41,516 nt of DNA from Aestuariivita sp. (GCF_021404545.1 NZ_JAAWWD010000015.1:1-41516); one strand, 5' to 3'; shown: positions 26,439 through 36,386, numbered from the stretch's first letter. The notes: generated from the sequence alone by a model not told the origin. A program made the numbers and translations.

Positions 26439-27817
26439 TCGGCAGGTGGAAAACCATCGCTCAAACGCCTTGTGCGCGGCTCGGGATGCGCTGGCAGGTC
26501 ACGTTGCTGCTGATCCTGACGCAGCTTGCCGCCCACGTCACAACAATACTCATCGTCAGCCCGACGATCCGCAGCGATGAGAGGCAGCAGGCCTTTGTCA
26601 TGGAATTGGCCGAGCCGCTGCTGTTGATCCTGCCATTGGTGGCGCCCGACGCCCGGTCCTCTGATGACATGCTTCAGACAATTGTGAGCAGCGATGCGCG
26701 CTTCACATTGCGCGATACGGTGCCGGAAGAGTTCAACCCGTCGCTCAACCTGACCCGCGACACACTGGTCGCGGCCATGTCGGCACATTGGGGAAACCGG
26801 CTTTCTGTTTTTCCGGCCGATTGGAGCGACCGACGAAAGGGCCCGATTGCGGAGCCGTTTTCCGTTGCGGTGGACCTCACCGACGGCAGACAACTGGTCT
26901 TCAATCCAACCATCAGCCCCCTTGCGGCTGCGGTGCCGCGCGTTGTCCTGACTCTTGGCCTGATGCTGATCGCAATGCCGATCATGATACTGTCGGTCTG
27001 GGCGGGGCTTGCGATCATACGTCCGATTGGTCTTCTGGCGGATGGGGCCGACGCATTCACGCTCGATATCAACGCAGCCCCGATACGGGTCCATGGCGGG
27101 CCCGAGGTGCGCCGTGCCACGCGTTCGGTCAATGCGATGCGCGACCGTATTCGCAAGCTGCTGACCGATCGCTCGCTGACCCTGGTGGCGATCAGCCACG
27201 ATATGCGCACCCCTCTGACCCGCATGCGCCTTCGATTAGAGACGATCGAGGCGCCCGGAGTAGATGCGGTCAAACGCGATCTCGGTGAACTTGAACGCAT
27301 GACCGACGATGCCCTGCGCTTTCTGCGCGCCGAAGCAGAGCAGGCCGACATGCGTCACACCGATCTGGCGGTGCTGTGCCGAACAGTTTGCGACGAGTTC
27401 GCCGACGAAGGCGCGGATGTCAGTTATAACGGCCCCGATCACCTTGTTGCCGAATGCGATCCGGCACTCATGTGGCGTGTGCTGCTCAATATACTTGGCA
27501 ACGCTGTGCACTATGCAGGGGCGGGCAAGGTGACTCTGACAGGCCGGTCAGAGGACGATGCCAGTTTCGTCCAGATTGACGTTGCGGACAACGGACCCGG
27601 CATAGACCCTGACCAGTTCGCTGTTGTTCTGCAGCCATTTTCGCGCCCCGAAGCGGTCAAGGCCGGGCTGCAGGGTTCACCCGGAGGCTTCGGTCTCGGC
27701 CTCGCGATCGCAAAACAGTTGATGCATCGCCAAGGCGGAATGCTGTCCCTTAAGGCCAACACGCCAGGTGGCCTGATCGTCCGGCTGCACCTGCCAGCAT
27801 CAGGGTCAAAGACATGA
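26435..27817 (+). CDS. membrane sensor histidine kinase
   Basis: A 460-residue kinase for the preceding regulator. Transmembrane helices lie at ~21-42 and ~167-193, around a ~125-residue periplasmic sensor region of no recognised type. A HAMP linker (~193-245) follows, then the phosphorylation His255 in AISHDMRTPLTRMRLRLE. The ATPase domain shows the N box (NILGNAVHYAG), G1 (DNGPGIDP) and G2 (GGFGLGLAIA). The architecture matches EnvZ-like kinases. It overlaps the regulator at its start and a 46-residue membrane peptide at its end, both by ATGA. The signal it senses is unknown. Confidence 0.93.
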   Translation: MIGRWKTIAQTPCARLGMRWQVTLLLILTQLAAHVTTILIVSPTIRSDERQQAFVMELAEPLLLILPLVAPDARSSDDMLQTIVSSDARFTLRDTVPEEFNPSLNLTRDTLVAAMSAHWGNRLSVFPADWSDRRKGPIAEPFSVAVDLTDGRQLVFNPTISPLAAAVPRVVLTLGLMLIAMPIMILSVWAGLAIIRPIGLLADGADAFTLDINAAPIRVHGGPEVRRATRSVNAMRDRIRKLLTDRSLTLVAISHDMRTPLTRMRLRLETIEAPGVDAVKRDLGELERMTDDALRFLRAEAEQADMRHTDLAVLCRTVCDEFADEGADVSYNGPDHLVAECDPALMWRVLLNILGNAVHYAGAGKVTLTGRSEDDASFVQIDVADNGPGIDPDQFAVVLQPFSRPEAVKAGLQGSPGGFGLGLAIAKQLMHRQGGMLSLKANTPGGLIVRLHLPASGSKT

Positions 27818-27954
27818 CGGATCGCAAGCCAAGACGAGACGAACCGCAACCTGCCAGTTCGGCGCCCGACATCGTCAGTTACGCGATTATCTCAGTGCTC
27901 CTAGTGATTGCGATCGGTGCCGGGCTCTACGCCATCCTCCTTTGGGTCACATGA
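27814..27954 (+). CDS. 46-residue single-pass membrane peptide
   Basis: A short ORF whose ATG overlaps the histidine kinase stop (ATGA). The N-terminus is hydrophilic and charged (MTDRKPRRDEPQPASSAPD), followed by one membrane helix (SYAIISVLLVIAIGAGLYAI) and a WVT end. With positive charges before the helix, the N-terminus would stay in the cytoplasm. Small single-pass proteins co-translated with sensor kinases can modulate the kinase, and this is the natural hypothesis. It may simply be an orphan membrane peptide. No homologue is recognised. Confidence 0.6.
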   Translation: MTDRKPRRDEPQPASSAPDIVSYAIISVLLVIAIGAGLYAILLWVT

Positions 27955-28003
27955 TCCGCCCTGGGAGGGCCTAGGAAGACCAACCAAGATAGAGGAGAGC
28001 GGA

Positions 28004-28342
28004 ATGACACCGAGACTATGGATTTGTGCCGCCTTGACGACGACGGATTTGGCCGCGGCGCCCCTTTATGCCGAAAGCTATGCGGGACAGATCGCCGATG
28101 GCAGCGGATGAACGACCTCCGGTCCCAATGGGCGCGAGATGACCCTGACCCTCAACCCTGACGGAACCGGACAGATGCGTTTCGGCCTTCTGCGGCGTTC
28201 CCTGACCTGGCGAGAAAGCGATGATGCGATCTGCCTTGGCGGGCTGCCCGACGGAGAGCAATGCATCGCGTTTTCGCCAACCGGTGACGGGGGCTTTTCG
28301 GGATCAGGAGCGTCCGGGCGCGAGATGTTGCTGCGCCGCTGA
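28004..28342 (+). pseudogene. small exported protein interrupted by in-frame TGA
   Basis: The frame starts at ATG28004 with a good Shine-Dalgarno (AGAGGAGAG) and a weak signal-peptide-like start (MTPRLWICAALTTTDLAAAP). It is stopped by TGA at codon 36 (28109-28111), then continues open in the same frame to TGA at 28342. The continued part (REMTLTLNPDGTGQMRFGLL, ICLGGLPDGEQCIAFSP) has the look of a small periplasmic beta-sheet protein. A TGG to TGA change is the simplest explanation. It follows the two-component genes and may belong to their operon. No function is assigned. Confidence 0.6.
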
Positions 28343-28349
28343 GGCCGTT

Positions 28350-28379
28350 GAGGCCGAGCCCGGTATCGGGTCCGGCCTC
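28350..28379. terminator. strong stem-loop between convergent units
   Basis: GAGGCCG (28350-28356) pairs with CGGCCTC (28373-28379). An inner GCCCG/CGGGT arm surrounds a GTAT loop, giving about 12 pairs with one mismatch and one G-T. It lies just after the plus-strand two-component unit and before the 3' end of the minus-strand MipA-like gene, so it could serve both. No long T-run is present. Confidence 0.5.
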
Positions 28380-28472
28380 CTACTTGGGGTTCCGTGCGTG
28401 TCGGCAACTTCTCCCAAGTGTTCTTCGACTTCGGCGCCGCATCTCGAAGGCACCGTGCTTTGGTCGTCCGCG

Positions 28473-29210
28473 TCAGAACCGGAACGACAAGCCGACAATC
28501 GCGCCCACGGCGATATCCTCATCCACAATCGGGCTATCTCTGATGGCGTCAGGCAGGAACTCGGCGCGGAGGTTGCCCACAAGGCTCAAATTGTCGCTGA
28601 GTGGAATGGACGTGCCGATGTTCAGATAGGGGATGGTGACATCACCGGGGGCGTAAGCGGCGAAGCCGGTGTCTGTCGGCAGCACACCATATGCATACTG
28701 CGACAGCTCTCCACTCTGCCAAGTGACGCCGGCCCCCAAGAACACCGGCACATTGCCCAGGGGCAACGGCTGGCGCACACCAAGGGTGGCTTCCGACCCG
28801 TCATGTTCCCCCGTCACTTCGGTCACAGCGCGCAGAAACACGGTTGTCCCGGGGCCGAAGCGGTAATCCACCTGCCCCCCGATATCGAGTGTGACCTCGC
28901 GGTCTAACCCATCCAACGCTGCTGCGTCCGAGCTGTCGATGGCAGACAATCACGGCGAGACAATGCCGCTGAACCGTAGCCCGTCATTTTCAAAAACCGT
29001 CACCCGCACGCCATCAGGCAGGCCTACGGAAAACCTGTCGGAATCGTAGCGCAGCAGCGGCAGCGCCATCGCGTCGTCGTCGCCGATGATGGCGTTTTGT
29101 CCGCCGGTGACAGCGATGCCGACGGAAAACCCCTCCAGCTGCATCTGGGCCTGCGCCGGAAAAGTGGTTGTCACAAAAATGATGGATGCAAGGGCAAGGC
29201 GGTAGGTCAT
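28473..29210 (-). pseudogene. MipA/OmpV-type outer-membrane protein, interrupted by TGA
   Basis: A 245-codon frame from ATG29210. A signal peptide (LALASIIFVTTTFPAQAQ) is followed by MipA/OmpV-like features: QNAIIGDDDAMALPLLRYDS, a beta-barrel alternating pattern, YRFGPGTTVFLRAV, and a terminal VGLSFRF with the C-terminal Phe of outer-membrane barrels. Codon 87 (28950-28952) is TGA; the frame continues without any shift to 28473. MipA-type proteins scaffold murein enzymes or associate with envelope stress responses. It is encoded directly downstream of the RND pump, as in some alphaproteobacterial efflux operons. It is inactive unless the stop is read through. Confidence 0.7.
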
Positions 29211-29255
29211 TGGATCTTCCTTTCTGGCTGGTGTCGCGTCTTAACGATGGGGGGA

Positions 29256-32200
29256 TCATTCGGCGGGCGCCGTCGGGCTGCGCGGCCCCGCTGCCGCACG
29301 CCGGTTGAGCCACCGGAACGGGCGCGCGATATCGTCGAGGATCATCACCGTGGCCGGGATCGCCATCAGCAGCAGCGGCGTGGCCATTAGGATCCCGTAG
29401 CCAAGGCTGATCGCCATCGGCACCAGGAATTGCGCCTGAAACGACGGCTCGTAGATCATCGGCATCAGGCCAAGCGCCGTTTAGACCGTCGTGAGAAAGA
29501 TAGGCCGAAACCGCCGCGCGGCGCTGTCGACAATGGCGTCGACGCGGGCCAGATCGGGCGCGCGTGCGCGTCGCTTGTGGTAATCATCAAGCAACAGGAT
29601 CGTCGCGTTGACGACCACGCCCGCCAGCGCGACGATCCCGAAGAGTGAGATGAAGGTCATCGGATATCCCAACAGGATATGGCCGGCGACCGCCCCGATC
29701 ACGCCGTAGATCACTGTCGACAGGATCACGATGGGCTGGACATAACTGCGCGTGACTGAGGCCATCATCACGTAGATCCCCAGCATCGCGACGCCCATCG
29801 CCGTGAAGATGTTACGCAGATCTTCCGCCTGATCTGCGGCCTGGCCCGTCATCTGCCAATCAAGGCCGACGAAGCGTTCCGTCAACTCCGGCAGCAGGCT
29901 TTCCCGCAGATCGGCGTTGATATTGTCGGCAGAGGCAAGATCGGGGTCGACCTTCGCCGTCACCCGCAGGATGCGTCGCCCGTCGGCGCGCTCGATGGTG
30001 GCGAAGGCCCGCCCTTCGGTGATGGTTGCCACGGTGGTCACCGGCACAGCCTCGCCCGATGGCAGGCGCACCCGCATGTCGTAGACATCCGCCAGGCTGC
30101 TGCGCGCCTCTACCGGATACCGAACAACAACATCGACCTCTTCGGTGCCGCGTTGCAGGGTCTGCATCGTTTCGCCAAAGAACGCGCGACGGATCTGCCG
30201 GGCCAGATCGCTTTCGCTGAGCCCCAGGGCGCGGCCTTGGTCGTTCAGGGCGAACTCCAGTTGCCGTTGGCCGAATTGCAGCGAAAACTCGATATCCGAC
30301 ACGCCAGTGATGGCGTTCAACCCGGATCGCAAGGCCTCCGCCGCCGCGATGAGTTGCGTGTCGTCCGGATCGCTCAGCTCGACGCTGATATCGTCACCCG
30401 GGACAAACAGGCCCGACATGAACGTCATGCTATCCGCGCCGACGATGCCCCCGAGTTCCGCCCGCCAGCGGGTCTCGAACTCGACCGAGCCGATGCTGCG
30501 GCTATCCGACGGCGTCAACTCCACCCGGATCTGCGCGACATTGGAGCCCGACGCGCCAACGCCGCCACCCGGTGGGCCGCCGCCCCGCGATGTCGTGCCA
30601 ATCGTAGCGGAGGTCGTGCGTACGACGCTGACACCGGTGCTGGCGGCAATCGCCGCATCCACGGCTGCGGCGGCGACCAGAGCCTCCTCCGCGGCGGCGC
30701 GGGTCGTGGCGAAGGATGCGCCGTCGACCATGGTCAGGGTCAGCTCCACCCGGTCGGCCTCGGTTGGCGGAAAGAAGACGAACCGGACAAACCCGGTCGA
30801 AAAGGCCGTTGCGACGAGGAACAGGAGCGCGAGCATTCCGGCGATCGTCGCGTAGCGGAAGGTGACGGCAAACCGCACAACGGGCTTTACAACCCGTGTC
30901 GTGAACTGGGCGAAGCCTCTTGCGAAAAGGGCCTACGTCCCTTTGAGCGGCCCAACGCTCCAGGTCGGTTTTCCCGACAGGTGCGAGGGCAGGATCAACA
31001 GCGCCTCGACCAGCGAGATGAGCAGGATCGCAATCACAACGATCGGGATGATCGAGATGACCTGACCAAGCGTCCCCGTGGTGAAGGCAAGGGGGGCAAA
31101 GGCCATGATGGTGGTCATCACGCCCATGGTCACGGGCACGACGACCTCTCGCAAACCATTGAGCACGGCGGTCGGAGACGGGTGTGGCTTGCTTTGCTCG
31201 TAGAAGATGCTTTCGCCGACGACGACAGCATCGTCGACCACAATGCCCAGAACCACAATCAGCGCAAAAAGCGAGATCATGTTGATCGAGGTTCCCAAAA
31301 CCCCCGCGACCGCAAGACCGCCCAAAAAGGAAATCGGGATCGCCAGCGCCGCCCAGAAGGCGAGCTTGAGGTCCAGAAACAGGACCATGGACAAAAACAC
31401 GAGACCAAACCCGAAGATCGCGTTGCGGAGCATCAGGTTGGTCCGGTCGCGCAAGGCATCTGTGTCGTTGTCGCGAATTACCAATGTCATCTCAGAGGGC
31501 AGTCGCAGATCGCCGAGGCAATTGCGCACCACCTCTTCGATCTCCAACGCGCCCTGGTCGGCGCCGCGATAGACCGTCAGGAAAACCGCGGGCGTGCCGT
31601 TGAACACGTTGATCAGGGCGTCATCCACGAAGCCGTCGCGAATGGTGGCGACGTCATACAGGAACACGGTTGCGCAATCCCCCTGCGTCAGAAGCGGGGT
31701 GCGCCCGAACTCTTCCGCCGTGATCCGCTCGCCAGGGGTGCGCAACAGGATCTCGCCCGCGTCGGTGCGCAGCGTGCCGCCCGCCAGATCAAGGGACGCG
31801 GCCTGGATCGCCTGCGCGATCTGTTCGAATGTCAGGTTGTAGCGCTGAAGCTCCGCCTCGGCGATTTCAATGGACATCTCGTAATCGCGCACGCTGCCAA
31901 GCTGCACGTCGGCCAGCCGGTTGGTCGCCAGCAACTCGTCGCGCAGGCGTTCCGCAGTCTGGCGCAGGGTCCGTTCCGACACCGCGCCGAACAGCGCCAT
32001 GGTCAGGACGGTGGCGTTTGTGTCCGCACGGGATACCGTTGGATCGTCGGCGCCTTCGGGGGGGAAATCCGCGATCCGATCGACGGCATCCCGCGCGTCG
32101 GTCAAGACGTCATCCACATCAGCGAAAGACGTCAGTTCCAGGGTGACGGTGCCCGAGCCTTCGGCAGCCGAGGACGTCACACGGGCCACGCCAGCGATGC

Positions 32201-32444
32201 CGGTCACGGCGGCCTCCACCCGGGTGGTGATGCCGTCCTCGACCTCTTCGGGGTTGGCGCCCGCATAGGCGGTAGTGATCGTGATCAAACGTGGGTCGAT
32301 CTGGGGAAATACCTCGGTGCGCATATTCTGCACAGCCAAGACGCCCGCGATGACCAAGGCGACCATCAGGATGTTCGCGGCCACGGAGTTGCCCGCGAAC
32401 CAGGCCAAAATGCCGTGCTGATGCTCATGCCGCTGCATCGTCAT
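29256..32444 (-). pseudogene. RND efflux transporter interrupted by TAG and TAA
   Basis: A full-length 1063-codon frame of the AcrB/MexB-like RND superfamily. N-terminal SVAANILMVALVIAGVLAVQ and EVFPQIDPRLITITTAYAGA are typical, as are TM4-6 with GIVVDDAVVVGESIF and the second-half VGLDWQMTGQAADQAEDL and SLFGIVALAGVVVNATILL. Codon 504 is TAG (30933-30935) and codon 988 is TAA (29481-29483); both times the same frame resumes at once with family sequence (ALFARGFAQFTTR; TALGLMPMIYEPSFQAQF). ATG32444 overlaps the fusion-protein stop. Two separate stops but no indel implies recent loss. If each piece were translated separately, none would be a working pump. Confidence 0.88.
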
Positions 32445-33643
32445 TCATCCTCCAGCAACAGGGCTCGTTCGGTGGGCTCCGGGGCAACGGGGCGTGCACC
32501 TCCGGCGCGGACCGACATGCCTTCGGTTGCGCCCGCGATGGTCCCGATCGCGATCCGATCCCCGTCATCCAGACCGGTTACCACCGAGCTCTCGCGCCCG
32601 CGCTGAATAACGCAGAGCGGATCTGATAGTGTCAGCGTGTCATTCTCCACCAGCCAGACCCGGTCCTCGCCCTGCAAGGCGGCATTCGGAACGTCGACCG
32701 TGTCGCTGACCAGTGGGCCCTGCAGCGTGACCGTCACGAACCCGCCTGGCAGCAACAGGTCGCGGAGATCCGCGTTCGGCTCAGGGGTCACGATCAAGGT
32801 CGCCAGGCGTGTCGTCCGGCTCACCTCCCGTGCGATGCGGCTGACCACGCCGTCAAAATGCAACTCCTGTCCCAACAGGTTGGCAGACAGGCTGGCGGGT
32901 GTACCAAGCAAGGTCTGAAACGCCGTCAGGTCCGCCTGTCCGAAGGATACGCTGATCTCCAGTTGCTCGAACCCGTAGGCGGAGCCGTAGCTTTGCCCCG
33001 CGGTCACGGTTTGGCCCGGCGCCAGTGACAGGTCGATGATGCGTCCATCGAAGGGGAGCGAATACCCCGCCCGGGTTAGGTTGAGCTGCGCCGTCTCCAG
33101 TGCCGCGCGGGCCTGCGCCACCTGAGCCTCGGCCGACCGGACCTGCGGGCCGCGCGCCGCCAGATCCGTGATCGCGCCCTGACCAAAACTATCCCACTCT
33201 CGAATGGCATTTTCAGCCTGCGCTCGCTCGATATCGAGCGACGCAATCGCAGTGGCAAGGTTCGCCTCGGCCTGGGTGACGGATATCTCCAGATCCCGCT
33301 GATCGAGTTGGAACAGGATCTCACCGCGCCCGAACGTGGTCCCGGTGCCAAGCCCGGGCCGTACGGAACGGACCACACCGGACACCTCGGGCGTGATGGC
33401 CACTTCGACGGCCGGTTCGATCGAGCCTGTGGCCCTGCGCGTGATCTGACGTTACGACAGCCGAACGGTTTCGGTCCGGACAACCGGCACAAAGATATCC
33501 GTGTCGATCTGCACACGCGGCGGTTGATTTTCGCGCATATAGTTGGAGACAAAGACCGTTCCGCCGACAATCGCGCCGACAAATCCAAGTTGCAGGGTTC
33601 CGATCGTGAGTGCGCGGAGGATGGGCCAACGGCGTGTGGTCAT
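32441..33643 (-). pseudogene. RND membrane-fusion protein interrupted by TAA
   Basis: A 400-residue HlyD/AcrA-like periplasmic adaptor. It has an N-terminal membrane anchor (GTLQLGFVGAIVGGTVFVSN) and a barrel-sandwich start (ATGSIEPAVEVAITPEVSG). The alpha-hairpin spans IASLDIERAQAENAIREWDS to ARAALETAQLNLTRAG, and the return lipoyl half is YSLPFDGRIIDLSLAPGQTV. The beta-barrel and C-terminal GLDDGDRIAI follow. Codon 64 is TAA (33452-33454), right where the first barrel strand begins; the frame then continues intact. It overlaps the outer-membrane factor stop and the RND start by four bases each. It is likely non-functional. Confidence 0.86.
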
Positions 33644-35089
33644 TGGGCCGCCTCCGCTTCAGCTGCCAAAGCGACCTGGTCGGGGGCGGGTGCCGGAACC
33701 CATTGACCGCCAAGGGCAAGGTGCAGGTCAATCCGGGCCTGCCAACGGCGTTCCTGCACCTGCAGGTAGGCCGTCTCGGCGGTCAGTTCGGCGCTGCTGG
33801 CGTCCAGCAGGGTCAAGAACTGTCCGGTTCCGGCGGCATATCGGCTGCCGGCAATCTGCGTGGCTTCGCGGGCGGCTTCCAACCGCTCTCGCTGTCGGGC
33901 TGCTTGCATGGCCAGCAGGCGTTCTGCGGCCAAAGCGTTTTCGACCTCTTCGACGGCCTGCAGCACGGTCGCCACGTAATCCTCGGCCAAGGCACGGGCC
34001 TCGGCCTCGCGCATGGCGACCAGACGCGATCCGCGCCCGCCATCGAACAGCGTCGCGGTTAGATCGGTGACCAGGGACGCGATCAGGTTGTCGATATCCA
34101 GCAGATCAGCCAACCCGTCGCCAGAGGATTGCAACCGCCCGGTCAGCGTGAGGCCCGGCAGGCGGTCGCCGACGGCGACCCGGATATTTGCATTGGCCGC
34201 GATCAGGCGTGCGGCGGCGGCGCGAATATCGGGCCGTTCGCTCAACAGGGTGGCCGGCACTCCGGCGCCGCCACGCAACTGCGGTGGGGCCGTCGGCAAC
34301 GCGACACCGGGTCCGGCGGTTGACCGGGGCAGATCCCCCGCCAGTACATCCATGCGGTTTTGCTGTTCGATCAGCGTCAATTCCAACGCAGGCAGGTCAG
34401 CGCGAGCGGCCGCAAGGCTTTCGCGGGCGCTTGCAACGCTCCCGGCCGTGGTATCGGCCACACCCAGGCCAATAACGCTGCTCGACGATGTCGAGGGTCG
34501 ATTGCCGCGACGCAATGATGCTGCGTGTGGCGCGGATCTGTCGTCTATCAAATGCCGCCTAGACATAGGCCCGCATCATCTGCGCGATCAGGGAATTCGT
34601 CAGCGCCTGGCGGTCGTTCGCACTGGCCAGGAGGTCGGCTCTGGCCGCATCGCCCTCGGCGGCGATCCGTCCCCAAAGATCGGCCTCCCATGTTACAGCG
34701 CCGGAACCGTCGAGACGCGTTGTCCCATCGCGTACGCCCTCGATTCCCGCAGCGGACTGTCCTGTCGCTGATGCACCTGCGGTGGCCGTTGGCAGGCGCC
34801 GCGAAGTGGCGTTCGAAACGTCCGACTCCCGTTGCAAGACGCGGAATGCGTTTGCGGCCAAATCCGGGTTCTGCGCAATCAGTCGATCGATCCGGGCCGA
34901 AAGGTCCGGCGCGCCAAGCGTGTCCCACCATCTGATGGCCTCAGCGCGCGGCGCGCTGGTCCCGCCTGCAAGACTGCTGGCCGTTTCGAGACCCGTTGAC
35001 GGGATGTTCACGCTGACACCAGTGGCATCGCATCCGTTCAAAACCAGTCCGGCCATCGTGGCAGTGATTGTTTTTGCGATTGGGGTCAT
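33640..35089 (-). pseudogene. TolC-like outer-membrane factor lipoprotein with a stop and a frameshift
   Basis: An NodT/OprM-type outer-membrane efflux lipoprotein. The start is ATG35089 with a lipobox (GLVLNGC). RWWDTLGAPDLSARIDRLIA and the ATWEADLWGR-type motif (VTWEADLWGRIAAEGDAARA) are diagnostic. Codon 177 is TAG (34559-34561), after which the frame continues with AAFDRRQIRATRSIIASRQS. About 30 codons later, near 34466-34472 (TTATTGGCCTGGG on the minus strand reading), the sequence moves to another frame and proceeds LGVADTTAGSVASARESLAA to the end. The total of 1450 bases is one more than a multiple of three, so one base has been gained. The gene is clearly disabled twice. Confidence 0.88.
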
Positions 35090-35278
35090 GGTGGTCCTGC
35101 TCGGTTGAGCAAGATCGTAGGTCCGCCCCGAATTGGCGCAAGCTGCGGAGGGCGGCAGACAACTTTCGTGACAAATCGCGTGCTGCACGGCGGCGCGATC
35201 CGCGGTTTTCTCTGCCGCATGGAACTGCACGGCGCACGCGGTCAGCTAGGGATGTAGATCCTCACTTCTGGCCCGCCT

Positions 35279-35297
35279 AAACTGAACCGATCAGTTT
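35279..35297. promoter_or_regulatory. perfect dyad AAACTGA-N5-TCAGTTT, TetR-type operator candidate
   Basis: AAACTGAACCGATCAGTTT is a perfect 7-bp inverted repeat with a five-base spacer, in the 280-bp gap between the divergent outer-membrane factor and HlyD genes. The size and layout fit a TetR/AcrR-family operator, and HlyD/ABC/ABC-2 exporter operons are often under such control. No tetR gene lies in the window. Confidence 0.5.
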
Positions 35298-35302
35298 GTA
35301 AC

Positions 35303-35316
35303 TTGATCTGGATCAT
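35303..35316. promoter_or_regulatory. FNR-type box TTGATCTGGATCAT
   Basis: It matches the FNR/FnrL consensus TTGAT-N4-ATCAA in nine of ten specified bases and lies 54 bases before the HlyD start codon, adjacent to the perfect dyad at 35279. It may couple the exporter operon, or the divergent efflux operon, to oxygen or nitric-oxide status. Confidence 0.5.
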
Positions 35317-35369
35317 GCGCGCCGTCGCGTCGGCATGCGACAGGACGAAAACGAAAGTGGTAGGACCAG

Positions 35370-36386
35370 ATGCTGACACGACTTCTTCTTTTCCTGATCA
35401 TCGCGGGTGGCGCCGGGTATTTCGGCTATACGCAATGGCAGGCGCAGCAGAGCCAGTTGCCTGACTACATCGCCTTCGGGAATGGCCAGATCGAGGCGGT
35501 TCAGGTGGATATCGCGGCCCGCACTGGTGGTCGGGTGGCCGAAGTGCTGGTGCGCGAAGGTGACATGGTCATTCCGGGCGATGTGCTGGTGCGAATGGAT
35601 ACCCGCCAGCTCGAGGCGCAGATGGCCCGCGCCGAAGCCGATATCGCCCGCGCCGAAAGCGACGTCGCCGCCGCCGTTGCGATGGTCGCGCAATCTGAGG
35701 CGCGACAGATCTTCGCCGAGCAGGAACTTACCCGCACCCGCGAACTGGTTGAGCGCGGCGTCGTCAGTCAGGAACAACTCGATAGCCGCCTGAGCGAGGC
35801 ACGGGTCGCGCAGGCCAATCTGGCCTCCGCCGAGGCCTCGGAAACCGCGCAGCGGCGGCGGGTCGACGCGGCCGTGGCGAGCCTGCGGGAGGTTACCACC
35901 CAGATCGAGGATTCGGAGCTGATATCCACGGTTCGCGGGCGAGTGCTCTATCGCCTGGCAGAACCGGGAGAGGTCATCGGGTCGGGGGCGACGGCGCTGG
36001 TCATTGTGGACCTGAGCGAGGTCTATATGGAGTTCTTCCTGCCCTCGACACAGGCCCATCAGGTGGCCATCGGAAGCGAGGCGCGGATCGTTCTTGATAT
36101 TATTGGCTTCGGCGCGCCGGCCACCGTCAGCTACGTGTCGCCACAGTCGCAATTCACGCCGCGCTCGGTCGAAATTCAGGACGAGCGCGAGAATCTCATG
36201 TTCCGTATCCGCGTGCGTGTGCCGCAGGAGTTGGTCGAGTTTCGCATCGAACAGGTCCTGACCGGCATTCGCGGCGTCGCCTATGTCAAGCTCAACGGCG
36301 CCGAAGACCAACCGTGGCCCGAAAGCCTGGAGCCGCCTGCGGAGATGCAGGAGATCCTCGACAGGCTGATGCAGGGGGACAGCTGA
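35370..36386 (+). CDS. HlyD-family membrane-fusion protein of an ABC exporter
   Basis: A 332-residue periplasmic adaptor of the YhiI/YbhG type. It has an N-terminal anchor (LLLFLIIAGGAGYFGYTQW), the first lipoyl half (VDIAARTGGRVAEVLVREGD), and a long coiled-coil hairpin at ~85-190 (MARAEADIARAESDVAAAVA to SEARVAQANLASAEASETAQ). The second lipoyl half (STVRGRVLYRLAEPGEVIGSG) and beta-barrel strands follow. It is intact, unlike the neighbouring RND adaptor. One base separates its stop from the next ATG, so it is the first gene of a three-gene exporter operon. It probably links the inner-membrane ABC-2 exporter to a TolC-like channel encoded elsewhere, since the local outer-membrane factor is broken. 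Confidence 0.9.
   Translation: MLTRLLLFLIIAGGAGYFGYTQWQAQQSQLPDYIAFGNGQIEAVQVDIAARTGGRVAEVLVREGDMVIPGDVLVRMDTRQLEAQMARAEADIARAESDVAAAVAMVAQSEARQIFAEQELTRTRELVERGVVSQEQLDSRLSEARVAQANLASAEASETAQRRRVDAAVASLREVTTQIEDSELISTVRGRVLYRLAEPGEVIGSGATALVIVDLSEVYMEFFLPSTQAHQVAIGSEARIVLDIIGFGAPATVSYVSPQSQFTPRSVEIQDERENLMFRIRVRVPQELVEFRIEQVLTGIRGVAYVKLNGAEDQPWPESLEPPAEMQEILDRLMQGDS

Noticed and set aside
30153-32606. 817-codon open frame on the plus strand across the RND and fusion-protein genes
   Set aside because: It is antisense to sequence with clear RND and HlyD-family motifs, and its translation is rich in Asp, Arg, His and Gln without any domain. It is a high-GC shadow frame, even though the sense genes carry stops.
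28004-35089. Alternative genetic code or programmed stop readthrough
   Set aside because: All three stop types occur, one gene also has a frameshift, and flanking genes end normally at the same codons. Pseudogenisation or sequence error is simpler.
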